Shown: positions 1 through 5,662 of the stretch, one piece after another
How the letters are laid out: each line of letters opens with the position of its first letter
How positions within the stretch are numbered: the first letter of the stretch is position 1
Assembly: GCA_030705695.1 (NCBI GenBank)
Contig: JAUZPX010000060.1
Coordinates: forward strand, 1 to 11,197
Length of the DNA stretch: 11,197 bases
Source: Bacillota bacterium
Lineage (GTDB): Bacteria > Bacillota > Clostridia > Oscillospirales > Acutalibacteraceae
Direction of reading: 5' to 3'
Notes under the pieces: generated by a model
The model's database searches: none
The model's input: the letters and a program-made list of their open reading frames with translations, nothing else
Told to the model about the DNA's origin: nothing
Translations under genes and position numbers: made by a program

Positions 1-39
1 ACGCCGGCAACGCGGGTTCGATTCCCGCACGAGTCACCA
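1..39 (+). tRNA. 3' part of a tRNA, probably tRNA-Glu (truncated by the window edge)
   Basis: Visible parts are the 3' strand of an anticodon stem (2-6, CGCCG), a 5-nt variable loop (7-11, GCAAC), a perfect T-arm (GCGGG 12-16, loop TTCGATT, CCCGC 24-28), the 3' acceptor strand ACGAGTC (29-35), discriminator A36 and an encoded CCA (37-39). The 5' half and the anticodon lie outside the window, so the isotype is an inference. A GNAAC variable loop combined with an acceptor close to ACGGGTCACCA is the usual look of bacterial tRNA-Glu, and I see no long variable arm as in Ser, Leu or Tyr. That it is a tRNA is near certain; the Glu call is moderate. Confidence 0.85.
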
Positions 40-49
40 TTAACAAGCA

Positions 50-95
50 AAGAAAGTAAAGCTTAAAGCATAATATGTGCATTAAATACTTTCTT
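50..95 (+). repeat. inverted repeat between two tRNA-region genes
   Basis: The arms AAGAAAGTA (50-58) and TACTTTCTT (87-95) are perfectly complementary over 9 bp, with a smaller GCA/TGC pairing inside. No U-run follows, so this is not an ordinary intrinsic terminator. It could fold in a read-through transcript from the upstream tRNA and mark a processing site, or it could be chance pairing in AT-rich DNA. Confidence 0.4.
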
Positions 96-119
96 CTGAA
101 TATATTATATATTGAATAT

Positions 120-160
120 TCCTCAATAGCTCAGTCGGTAGGAGCCGAGCGGCTGTTAAC
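120..160 (+). pseudogene. partial copy of the tRNA-Asn 5' half, fused to a structured RNA
   Basis: Bases 115-141 are identical over 27 bp to 334-360, the leader and 5' half of the intact tRNA-Asn downstream. This covers the whole 5' acceptor strand and most of the D-arm. After a short unmatched stretch (7 nt here, 5 nt in the tRNA) a second identical block GCGGCTGTTAAC (149-160) matches the tRNA anticodon arm (366-377), including the GTT anticodon. A D-stem GCTC/GAGC can still form, with one extra G in the loop. No 3' half follows: anticodon stem 3' strand, T-arm and 3' acceptor are all missing, so this cannot be a working tRNA. It is either a recombination product of tRNA-Asn with the following RNA gene, or a functional tRNA-mimicking 5' domain of that RNA. 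Confidence 0.7.
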
Positions 161-312
161 TGACTCAAGGTCTGCCGCTACCGGTGGCAGAAGAAGGCAG
201 AACTGTGAGTAGGAAAAAACAAGGAGCAGTGCGAAGCGCTCCAAGTAAGCAATGCGACTATGTTTTTGACCGAAAGGGTTTACCCAAGGTTAACAGCAAT
301 CTTAGTGATTGC
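142..312 (+). ncRNA. highly structured non-coding RNA (raiA-motif candidate)
   Basis: No sensible ORF is present, but pairing is dense. A closing stem joins GCTGTTAAC (152-160) to GTTAACAGC (289-297), 9 perfect bp across about 130 nt. Inside are a hairpin 171-178/184-191 (TCTGCCGC with GTGGCAGA, one G-U, 5-nt loop), a hairpin within 223-242 (GGAGC/GCTCC, or a bulged form with a GAA loop), an ACC-GAAA-GG hairpin near 269-277 competing with GGG/CCC (276-278/283-285), and a 3' hairpin GCAATC/GATTGC (296-301/307-312). The segment is visibly richer in G and C than its flanks. No U-tract follows, so it is probably co-transcribed with tRNA-Asn and released by processing. Size, lack of coding and a Clostridia host fit the raiA-motif RNA, but I recall its consensus only loosely, so that identity is a hypothesis. 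I see no tmRNA, 6S, SRP, RNase P or T-box hallmarks. Confidence 0.6.
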
Positions 313-338
313 ATTAACAATAGATTAAAACTAAATAT

Positions 339-414
339 TCCTCAATAGCTCAGTCGGTAGAGCATGCGGCTGTTAACCGCAGGGTCGTTGGTTCGAGTCC
401 AACTTGGGGAGCCA
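339..414 (+). tRNA. tRNA-Asn (anticodon GTT)
   Basis: A complete 76-nt cloverleaf. The acceptor pairs TCCTCAA (339-345) with TTGGGGA (404-410, one G-U). The D-arm is GCTC/GAGC. The anticodon stem TGCGG/CCGCA (365-369/377-381) encloses loop CTGTTAA with anticodon GTT at 372-374. The T-loop is TTCGAGT, the discriminator G411, and CCA is encoded at 412-414. All expected positions are intact. It is the source or sister of the partial copy at 120-160. Confidence 0.97.
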
Positions 415-448
415 AAACAAGCAGGTCAACTGATTTGCTTGTTTTTTT
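415..448 (+). terminator. intrinsic terminator of the tRNA/ncRNA unit
   Basis: AAACAAGCA (415-423) pairs with TGCTTGTTT (436-444), followed by a run of T to 448. It begins directly after the tRNA-Asn CCA, so it closes the tRNA transcript before the downstream coding gene. Confidence 0.85.
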
Positions 449-508
449 CATAATGATTTTAAGATAAGACCCAGTAACTATCAAGATGATTTGGTGGAGG
501 TGTTTTTT

Positions 509-2986
509 ATGAAAAAATCTTACTTAAAGCACTTTAAAATATTAACACTTGTTAGTCTTGTCATTTTAGCAATGTGTTTCCCATTATTTAGCTCAAATGC
601 AGCCTCAGTTCTGACAAAAACCAGCTATTATTTTGGCGATGTAAACCTTGATGCAAGTGTTACAATCAAAGATGCCACAACGATTCAGAAATACCTTGCA
701 AAAATGACTTCTTTGACAGGTTTACAGCAATTTGTCGCAGATGTAAACGATGATGGAGTAGTCACGATAAAAGATGTGACAGTTATTCAAAAATGGCTTG
801 CAAAAATTCCAGTAAGTAGCAGAATCGGGGCGCCGTTTACAGCTCCAACTGGAATCACAGTAATCCCCATGCAGACAAGCGTATTGGTTGGAGATCATAT
901 TACGCTTACTGCAACAGTAACTCCAACAAACGCAACCAACAAAACAGTTACATGGAGCTCAAGCGACACTTCAATCGCTACAGTAGATGAAACTGGTGTT
1001 GTAACTGGTGTAAATTCTGGAATCGCTGTGATAACTGCAAGAACAATTAACGGATTGACAAGCACTTCTACTGTCACAGTCAATCCGATCATCACTGATG
1101 ATTATGGCAACACATTTTCAAATGCATCAAACTGGGTGCTAACGCCTGGAGTAGCTAACACAAAATCCGGAACGCTGGAAGTTCCAAGTGATGTAGATAT
1201 GTTCAGATTTATCGCTTCAACAACAGGAAGCTATACAATTGCATCAACCTCAACAATTAACATGAAGAGTTGGTTGTATAATAGCGCTCAAACACAAATT
1301 GCAGTCGATGATGATTCCGGAAATTACTATAATTTTAATATTGTATGTAATTTGATAGCGAACCAAGTGTATTATTTAAAAGTGTGTAATCCTATGATGG
1401 TAAGTTCTGGTACTTATTTAATTAATATCGTTGGTTCGGATGTGAGCAATTCAACTTTATCACTTGTCCACAAAACAGGACAAAATGATTCATTCGGAAC
1501 GATAACCGGAGCAGGAAGTTATGCACCTGGAACTTCTGTATTTGTTCAAGCTACGGCAAAAGCGGGTTATGGGTTTATTGGTTGGGCGACCGATGTAAGC
1601 GGATCAACCTTTGAATCTTATGCAAATCCATATAATTGCTCTGTTTACGGAGACAAAACACTATTTCCCGTATTTATTAGTGACACAGATTCGGTTACTT
1701 TAGTTGATCCTAAGGTTAAAGATGCAGTTGCGGGGTTATTGGGGAACTCAGCGACATATACATATACACAACTTAAAACAATAACATGCCTTAGTATTAA
1801 CGGATCATCAACCTTGTGTGATTTAGTATATTTCCCATTATTAACATATCTTAATACGGGGTACGATGTGCAGAACACTACTTCTCAAAACACATCTTAT
1901 CTTGCCGGATTGGTCAATCTGAATAATCTTTTTTTAAATAATTTTCCTGTTGATTCACTTCCACTGGACAATTATACAAGTCTAAAAAGCATTTCAATGA
2001 GATTTATCGGCGATAACTTATCAGTGTTAACAAAAGTAAAAAATACACTGGAGTCAATTGATTTATATAGCTCAACAAGCATTAATGATTACAGTTTTTT
2101 GGCTCAACTAACTAAACTTAATCATATATACATAGCAGAGCCATTAAATTTGCCTCCAAATACTCTGAGCTACATTCCCACAAGTGTTACAGAGTTGTCA
2201 ATAGAAAGAGCTAACATCCATGATATAAGCGCCTTATCAAGATTAACAAATTTGCAAGTGCTTGACTTAAATCGAAATTGTATAACCGATATTTCTCCGC
2301 TTTCTAATTTGACATCATTAACAAACCTCGGTTTAGAGCGTAATCGAATATCCGATTTTTCTCCTATTGCATATATGTTAAAAGGGCAAATGAAATATAT
2401 TAATTTCGCCTTTAATCCGATTGCAAATTATTCATTCTTCCAAAATGCTACATCCAACTGCGGCGATATTACTGCTGATCAAATGCGCCAAACAATTGCA
2501 ACTGCGCAAGATATGGTTGCTAATGCAATAAAACCCGGAATGACTGACATTCAAAAATACCAAGCCCTCGCAGCTGCCTTGATGAATAAAACAACATATG
2601 ACTTTACATATAGTCCTATGAGTGGCTATGCTTATGGTGCTCTTGTATTAGGCGCCTCTGTGTGTAATGGATATACTGATGCCTACCAAATGCTATGCAA
2701 TATAGCCGGTATGCCCTGTTTTGAAGCAAACAGTGATGTAATAGGCCATACATGGAATATCGTAAAAGTTGGAGCTTATTACTATAATGTGGATGTAACT
2801 GCGATGGATGGAGCGTATGAGTCAGATAAATTAGACCCGCTATACGGGGTCAATATACATTTTTTGAAAAGTGACGCCTTCTTCAACACTTTTAGGCCTG
2901 CGCCTAACCAATATAATTTTTATGGTATTGTGTGTAGTGATACATCTAAAGACTCTGATCCATTCAACTGGGTGGGAATACTTTAA
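509..2986 (+). CDS. secreted dockerin / Big_2 / leucine-rich-repeat / transglutaminase-like protein
   Basis: 825 aa. The start chosen is ATG 509, eight bases after GGTGGAGG (493-500); an in-frame TTG at 491 lies before this RBS and is rejected. Residues 1-32 form a signal peptide ending S-N-A-A. Residues about 42-102 are a type I dockerin with two calcium loops: D44-x-N46-x-D48 with D55, and D78-x-N80-x-D82 with D89, each followed by an I-Q-K-Y/W-L-A helix. Next are a Big_2 Ig-like domain (about 112-192), a PPC-like beta domain (197-310, inferred from its F-x-x-x-G-x-Y style), an InlB/'bacterial repeat' unit with G-Y-x-F-x-G-W (317-392), internalin-like LRRs (about 398-644, clearest at L-x-x-L-x-x-L-x-L-x-x-N, 570-620), and a C-terminal transglutaminase-like domain (664-789) with plausible triad C719, H747, D762. 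It is likely exported and docked to a cohesin scaffold or the cell surface; whether it is a protease, crosslinker or binding protein cannot be told. No clear promoter or terminator of its own is visible. Confidence 0.9.
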   Translation: MKKSYLKHFKILTLVSLVILAMCFPLFSSNAASVLTKTSYYFGDVNLDASVTIKDATTIQKYLAKMTSLTGLQQFVADVNDDGVVTIKDVTVIQKWLAKIPVSSRIGAPFTAPTGITVIPMQTSVLVGDHITLTATVTPTNATNKTVTWSSSDTSIATVDETGVVTGVNSGIAVITARTINGLTSTSTVTVNPIITDDYGNTFSNASNWVLTPGVANTKSGTLEVPSDVDMFRFIASTTGSYTIASTSTINMKSWLYNSAQTQIAVDDDSGNYYNFNIVCNLIANQVYYLKVCNPMMVSSGTYLINIVGSDVSNSTLSLVHKTGQNDSFGTITGAGSYAPGTSVFVQATAKAGYGFIGWATDVSGSTFESYANPYNCSVYGDKTLFPVFISDTDSVTLVDPKVKDAVAGLLGNSATYTYTQLKTITCLSINGSSTLCDLVYFPLLTYLNTGYDVQNTTSQNTSYLAGLVNLNNLFLNNFPVDSLPLDNYTSLKSISMRFIGDNLSVLTKVKNTLESIDLYSSTSINDYSFLAQLTKLNHIYIAEPLNLPPNTLSYIPTSVTELSIERANIHDISALSRLTNLQVLDLNRNCITDISPLSNLTSLTNLGLERNRISDFSPIAYMLKGQMKYINFAFNPIANYSFFQNATSNCGDITADQMRQTIATAQDMVANAIKPGMTDIQKYQALAAALMNKTTYDFTYSPMSGYAYGALVLGASVCNGYTDAYQMLCNIAGMPCFEANSDVIGHTWNIVKVGAYYYNVDVTAMDGAYESDKLDPLYGVNIHFLKSDAFFNTFRPAPNQYNFYGIVCSDTSKDSDPFNWVGIL

Positions 2987-3060
2987 AAATAATAAATAGA
3001 TCATCTGCCTGTAGGCTGCAAAAACTATATTCAGAGAATAATTAAGCATTCAAACGATAG

Positions 3061-3101
3061 AAAAAGTCCAAGGTTGGTTCGAAAACTTACCAAACTTGGG
3101 C
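3061..3101 (-). terminator. candidate intrinsic terminator, minus strand
   Basis: On the minus strand a stem of GCCCAAG with CTTGGAC (one G-U), extended by a TTGGT/ACCAA segment across a one-base bulge, is followed directly by TTTTT (complement of 3061-3065). The plus strand has no U-tract after it. It lies about 350 bp beyond the end of the leftmost minus gene, so it would serve as a backup stop or would guard the convergent dockerin gene from antisense transcription. Confidence 0.5.
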
Positions 3102-3192
3102 AAATAAATATTAAAGGAATTGCAAACAAACTCATTGACAATGGCAACAAGTGATTTCTGAAGATATTGTTATTTTAAGCGATATTTTTATA

Positions 3193-3341
3193 ATCGTGAT
3201 ACAATCCGCCAAGTATTGGTTTGCTTTTTAACTTTTTAAAAGATATATTATGATAGAGTAAAGTTTCAAAAAGATACATCGTGAAAAAGTATGAATCGTG
3301 AAAAGGTGTAACCTCGTCGGTTTCAAATTAAATAATCGTGA
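3193..3341 (+). repeat. four direct copies of ATCGTGA
   Basis: Copies lie at 3193-3199, 3278-3284, 3295-3301 and 3335-3341. The last three extend to ATCGTGAAA, and copies 1, 3 and 4 have A or AA before the motif. Spacings are 85, 17 and 40 bp, so this is not a regular tandem array and not CRISPR-like. Four copies of a 7-mer in about 150 bp are unlikely by chance. They could be protein-binding sites or relics of a small repeat. Confidence 0.5.
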
Positions 3342-3393
3342 AATTGTATCAATAGTTGCAATTAGAGCCGGTTTTTTGCATGTGTAAGCATAT

Positions 3394-3434
3394 AAAAAAG
3401 ACAAATAGACCTCCATATATAAATACATGGAGGT
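3394..3434 (-). terminator. candidate weak terminator after the glycosyltransferase gene
   Basis: A perfect 8-bp inverted repeat ACCTCCAT (3409-3416) / ATGGAGGT (3427-3434) lies 17 bp beyond the end of the minus-strand glycosyltransferase. Read on the minus strand, a T-run (complement of 3394-3399) comes about nine bases after the stem, so termination may be inefficient. Confidence 0.45.
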
Positions 3435-3451
3435 AAAAATTTAATAAGTAA

Positions 3452-4405
3452 TTAAAAAATAATAATTCTTTTTTCTGTATTAATAGGTACTTCTGATTTC
3501 TTCATTTTTCCGAAAATGAAGTGCATTACCTTTTTATTTGAACGATGAATATTTGAAAATAATCCTTTGAATTTCTTTTCTTTCCAATGCAAAGAAACTA
3601 CAGAATACCAATTTGAAAAGAAAATGCAGACACCTAAATTAAGCATAGGGAATTTATATCTCCATTCAAAGCCTTGCATTTCAAAGAAACAGCGAAGAAT
3701 GCCTAATGCGTAAATATATCCGTCAATTTTCCTGTCGCTTAATGAGTGTATAATACTGCCTGTCCGTTTTGTATAGTGATAAAGGCAGTCGTCAATTACG
3801 AAAACTTTATTTGCGTAATACAATAGTCGGGAGACCGTAGCAATGTCCTCGAAGTAAATATCAGGAAAAATAATGTTATTGTCAAAAAACAGATCCCGTT
3901 TCCAAAACTTATTCCATAAGTAGGAGCGCATTTGAAAATCTCGTAAAGTAAGCGAAACTGCACGTGATGACTTCATTTCACCGGCTCTGGGTTTACGGAT
4001 AGAAATAGGCTTACTGATTTCCGTAATAGGATTATATATTGAATAGTTACAGACGATAACATCAGAGTCATTCTCTTTTGCAGCGTTATAAAGCTTCTCA
4101 AGATAATTTGGCTCTATGAAATCATCGCTGTCGACAAATGCTATGTATTCTCCTTTGGCAGCTTTCAGTGCCATATTGCGCTTTATGCCAACATTAGGGC
4201 TATCGCAAACAAGCAAGTGAAAACGGCTGTGACGCTCGGCATAATATGCGGCAATTTCGTGACTTTCATCGGTTGAGCCGCCCTCTACCATAATAACTTC
4301 ATAATCCTTAAATGTTTGAGCACGAACCGAATTTAGCGATTTATGAAGAAAATCAGCAACATTATAAATCGGCATTATTACTGATATTTTTGGGAAATCA
4401 TCCAT
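3452..4405 (-). CDS. family 2 glycosyltransferase
   Basis: 317 aa. GT2 enzymes move a sugar from a nucleotide-sugar donor to lipid or glycan acceptors on the inner face of the membrane. The N-terminal GT-A fold begins ISVIMPIYN (7-15), continues with a nucleotide-binding V-E-G-G-S-T-D (40-46; commonly V-D-D-G-S-T-D, so the Asp pair is altered), and has the metal-binding D-S-D-D at 92-95. The conserved W-N-K (164-166) and F-E-D (185-187), typical of this branch and probably including the catalytic base, are present. No clear membrane segment is seen apart from a hydrophobic patch near 257-272. The ATG start has AAGGAG at 4418-4423, inside the end of the upstream gene; the gap between the two genes is 8 bp, so they are co-transcribed. 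The acceptor is unknown. The flippase-like partner suggests a surface or membrane glycolipid or polysaccharide. Confidence 0.9.
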   Translation of the reverse strand: MDDFPKISVIMPIYNVADFLHKSLNSVRAQTFKDYEVIMVEGGSTDESHEIAAYYAERHSRFHLLVCDSPNVGIKRNMALKAAKGEYIAFVDSDDFIEPNYLEKLYNAAKENDSDVIVCNYSIYNPITEISKPISIRKPRAGEMKSSRAVSLTLRDFQMRSYLWNKFWKRDLFFDNNIIFPDIYFEDIATVSRLLYYANKVFVIDDCLYHYTKRTGSIIHSLSDRKIDGYIYALGILRCFFEMQGFEWRYKFPMLNLGVCIFFSNWYSVVSLHWKEKKFKGLFSNIHRSNKKVMHFIFGKMKKSEVPINTEKRIIIF

Positions 4406-4413
4406 ATATCAGA

Positions 4414-5487
4414 TTAGCTCCTTTCGATGTTTTTGATTTCCTTTTCTCTATCTTTACTTAAGTAAGAGAATGGCGCAGTTATAGCAATTGTTCCATAATA
4501 AGTTATTAGGCGCCAAAGAAGGATGGCAGTTATAAGCGTTCCGCCAAAGTATTGGTTAAAGAATGCAGAAAATCCCAATTCGGCAGCACCGGCAGCACCA
4601 GGCAACGGAACTGTAGATGATGACAAATTTACAAAGGATTGTGCACAAATAATATCGAGTGGAGATGCGCTGGACAATCCAAGAGAACGATAAACAAAAT
4701 AAGGTATAATTAAGATACAACCTAACTGAATAATAATACAAAAATAAGATTTTGCCACAAGCAGCGGGTTCTTGTATAATGCAACGTTGCTGTCATGGAA
4801 AATGTCAAGTTGTTCGTTAATTGTTTCGGCTTTTCCATGGAAACGTCTAAAAATACGAAAACGGTCGATAAAACGAATGATTGCATTCATGATTTTATGT
4901 GTCAGAGTGGTGTTGAACGAAACAAGCAGCACACATGCTGTTGTTAAAAACTGCAATCCAAAACCGACCACCAAAAATAATATATAAAATTTAAAATTAC
5001 CGTCATTCAAAAGTGTTCTGAAAACATCATATTTCACTATAATTGCAAAAATACCGTATAGCGTTCCACAGATCTGATAGACTAGAAATTTTTGTATAAA
5101 TGCCGAAGAAGCAAAACCAACGTCAACGCTTCTTTTTGATAAATAATAAATTTGCATGGGTTGTCCGCCAGAAGCCCCCGGAGTTGTATGACTGAAGAAT
5201 GTACCGATCATTACTACTTTAACTGCTTCAATAAAAGAGTAATGAGGATATTTTTGTGATATGAACTCTTTAGTGACAAAAGCATCGATTACCATATTAA
5301 AGAGCTGAAAAAAAACGGCACCAGAAAGCCACCATAGGCTGATTTGCGATCTCCTGATTAACAGAATATCAATAAGTCCGCCATTAGGGGCACAGCAGAA
5401 ATATGTAATCATTCCCACAGAAAGAGCGACAACGAAAAAATTAAAAAATAATTTACCGCTTATTCTTTTTTTAAGTTTTTCCTTCAC
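4414..5487 (-). CDS. flippase-like integral membrane protein (LPG_synthase_TM / YbhN family)
   Basis: 357 aa, polytopic, with hydrophobic stretches near 13-30, 52-70, 127-150, 166-190, 245-268, 278-292 and 317-340. The family signatures are T-P-G-A-S-G-G-Q-P (102-110) and P-L-P-G-A-A-G-A-A-E-L-G-F (294-306), as in the membrane half of MprF and in stand-alone YbhN/AglD-type proteins, which are linked to lipid or glycolipid translocation. It lacks the soluble aminoacyl-transfer domain of full MprF, so lysyl-phosphatidylglycerol synthesis is not expected. The start is GTG, supported by GGGAGA at 5496-5501 and 8 bases of spacing. It is first in a two-gene operon with the GT2 gene and has a near-consensus promoter just upstream. 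It probably moves or exposes a lipid carrying the product of the neighbouring glycosyltransferases; that role is inferred. Confidence 0.88.
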   Translation of the reverse strand: MKEKLKKRISGKLFFNFFVVALSVGMITYFCCAPNGGLIDILLIRRSQISLWWLSGAVFFQLFNMVIDAFVTKEFISQKYPHYSFIEAVKVVMIGTFFSHTTPGASGGQPMQIYYLSKRSVDVGFASSAFIQKFLVYQICGTLYGIFAIIVKYDVFRTLLNDGNFKFYILFLVVGFGLQFLTTACVLLVSFNTTLTHKIMNAIIRFIDRFRIFRRFHGKAETINEQLDIFHDSNVALYKNPLLVAKSYFCIIIQLGCILIIPYFVYRSLGLSSASPLDIICAQSFVNLSSSTVPLPGAAGAAELGFSAFFNQYFGGTLITAILLWRLITYYGTIAITAPFSYLSKDREKEIKNIERS

Positions 5488-5525
5488 AATATGTTTCTCC
5501 CGTAATTAATTTTTTGGAATCAATT

Positions 5526-5555
5526 ATTATATTTAATATCAGAAGTTTTTGTCAA
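5526..5555 (-). promoter_or_regulatory. near-consensus sigma-A promoter of the flippase/GT2 operon
   Basis: On the minus strand, TTGACA (complement of 5550-5555) and TATAAT (complement of 5526-5531) are separated by 18 bp. Both hexamers match the consensus perfectly. Transcription would begin near 5519, giving a leader of about 30 nt before the GTG at 5487. This separates the flippase/GT2 pair from the serpin gene upstream. Confidence 0.8.
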
Positions 5556-5584
5556 AAATCAGCCATTTTAGCTAATACAATGAG

Positions 5585-5601
5585 ATAATATATCATATTA
5601 T
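5585..5601. repeat. AT-rich dyad upstream of the operon promoter
   Basis: ATAATAT (5585-5591) and ATATTAT (5595-5601) form a perfect 7-bp dyad around a 3-bp centre, about 30 bp upstream of the -35 box. The position suits an activator site, but the pure A/T content means chance is a real possibility. Confidence 0.3.
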
Positions 5602-5662
5602 GAGAATGATTTCAACAAAAATATCAAATCTGTAACGGTTAATTCCAATAGTGAAATTACAA

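Larger units (their letters stand above)
2987..3451. other. 465-bp intergenic region with inverted repeats and a repeated 7-mer
   Basis: This lies between the ends of two convergent genes. It holds a hairpin at 3066-3101, four copies of ATCGTGA between 3193 and 3341, and a hairpin at 3409-3434, each listed separately. Short open stretches exist (2996-3154 +, 3228-3428 -) but have no RBS and no recognisable product. It may be the decayed remains of a former gene, but nothing proves that. Confidence 0.5.

Noticed and set aside
142..312. T-box riboswitch or leader of the dockerin gene
   Set aside because: No T-box sequence (AGGGTGG-type), and a tRNA plus a terminator lie between it and the coding gene.
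115..360. attL/attR of an integrated element at tRNA-Asn
   Set aside because: The duplicated part is the 5' half of the tRNA, the two copies are only 219 bp apart and no integrase is present; element att sites normally duplicate the 3' end.
120..414. tRNA-Asn interrupted by a group I intron
   Set aside because: The segment after the first tRNA half is not followed by the missing 3' half; instead a complete tRNA-Asn follows. No convincing group I P7 core pairing partner for GACTA (256-260) was found.
3193..3341. CRISPR array
   Set aside because: Repeat unit of 7-9 bp with irregular spacing and no cas genes.
3228..3428. 66-aa minus-strand ORF
   Set aside because: No ribosome binding site, no recognisable motif, and it overlaps the ATCGTGA repeats and a hairpin; most likely chance.
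4414..5487. Full lysyl-phosphatidylglycerol synthase (MprF)
   Set aside because: Only the membrane part is present; the C-terminal aminoacyl-transfer domain is missing at 357 aa.
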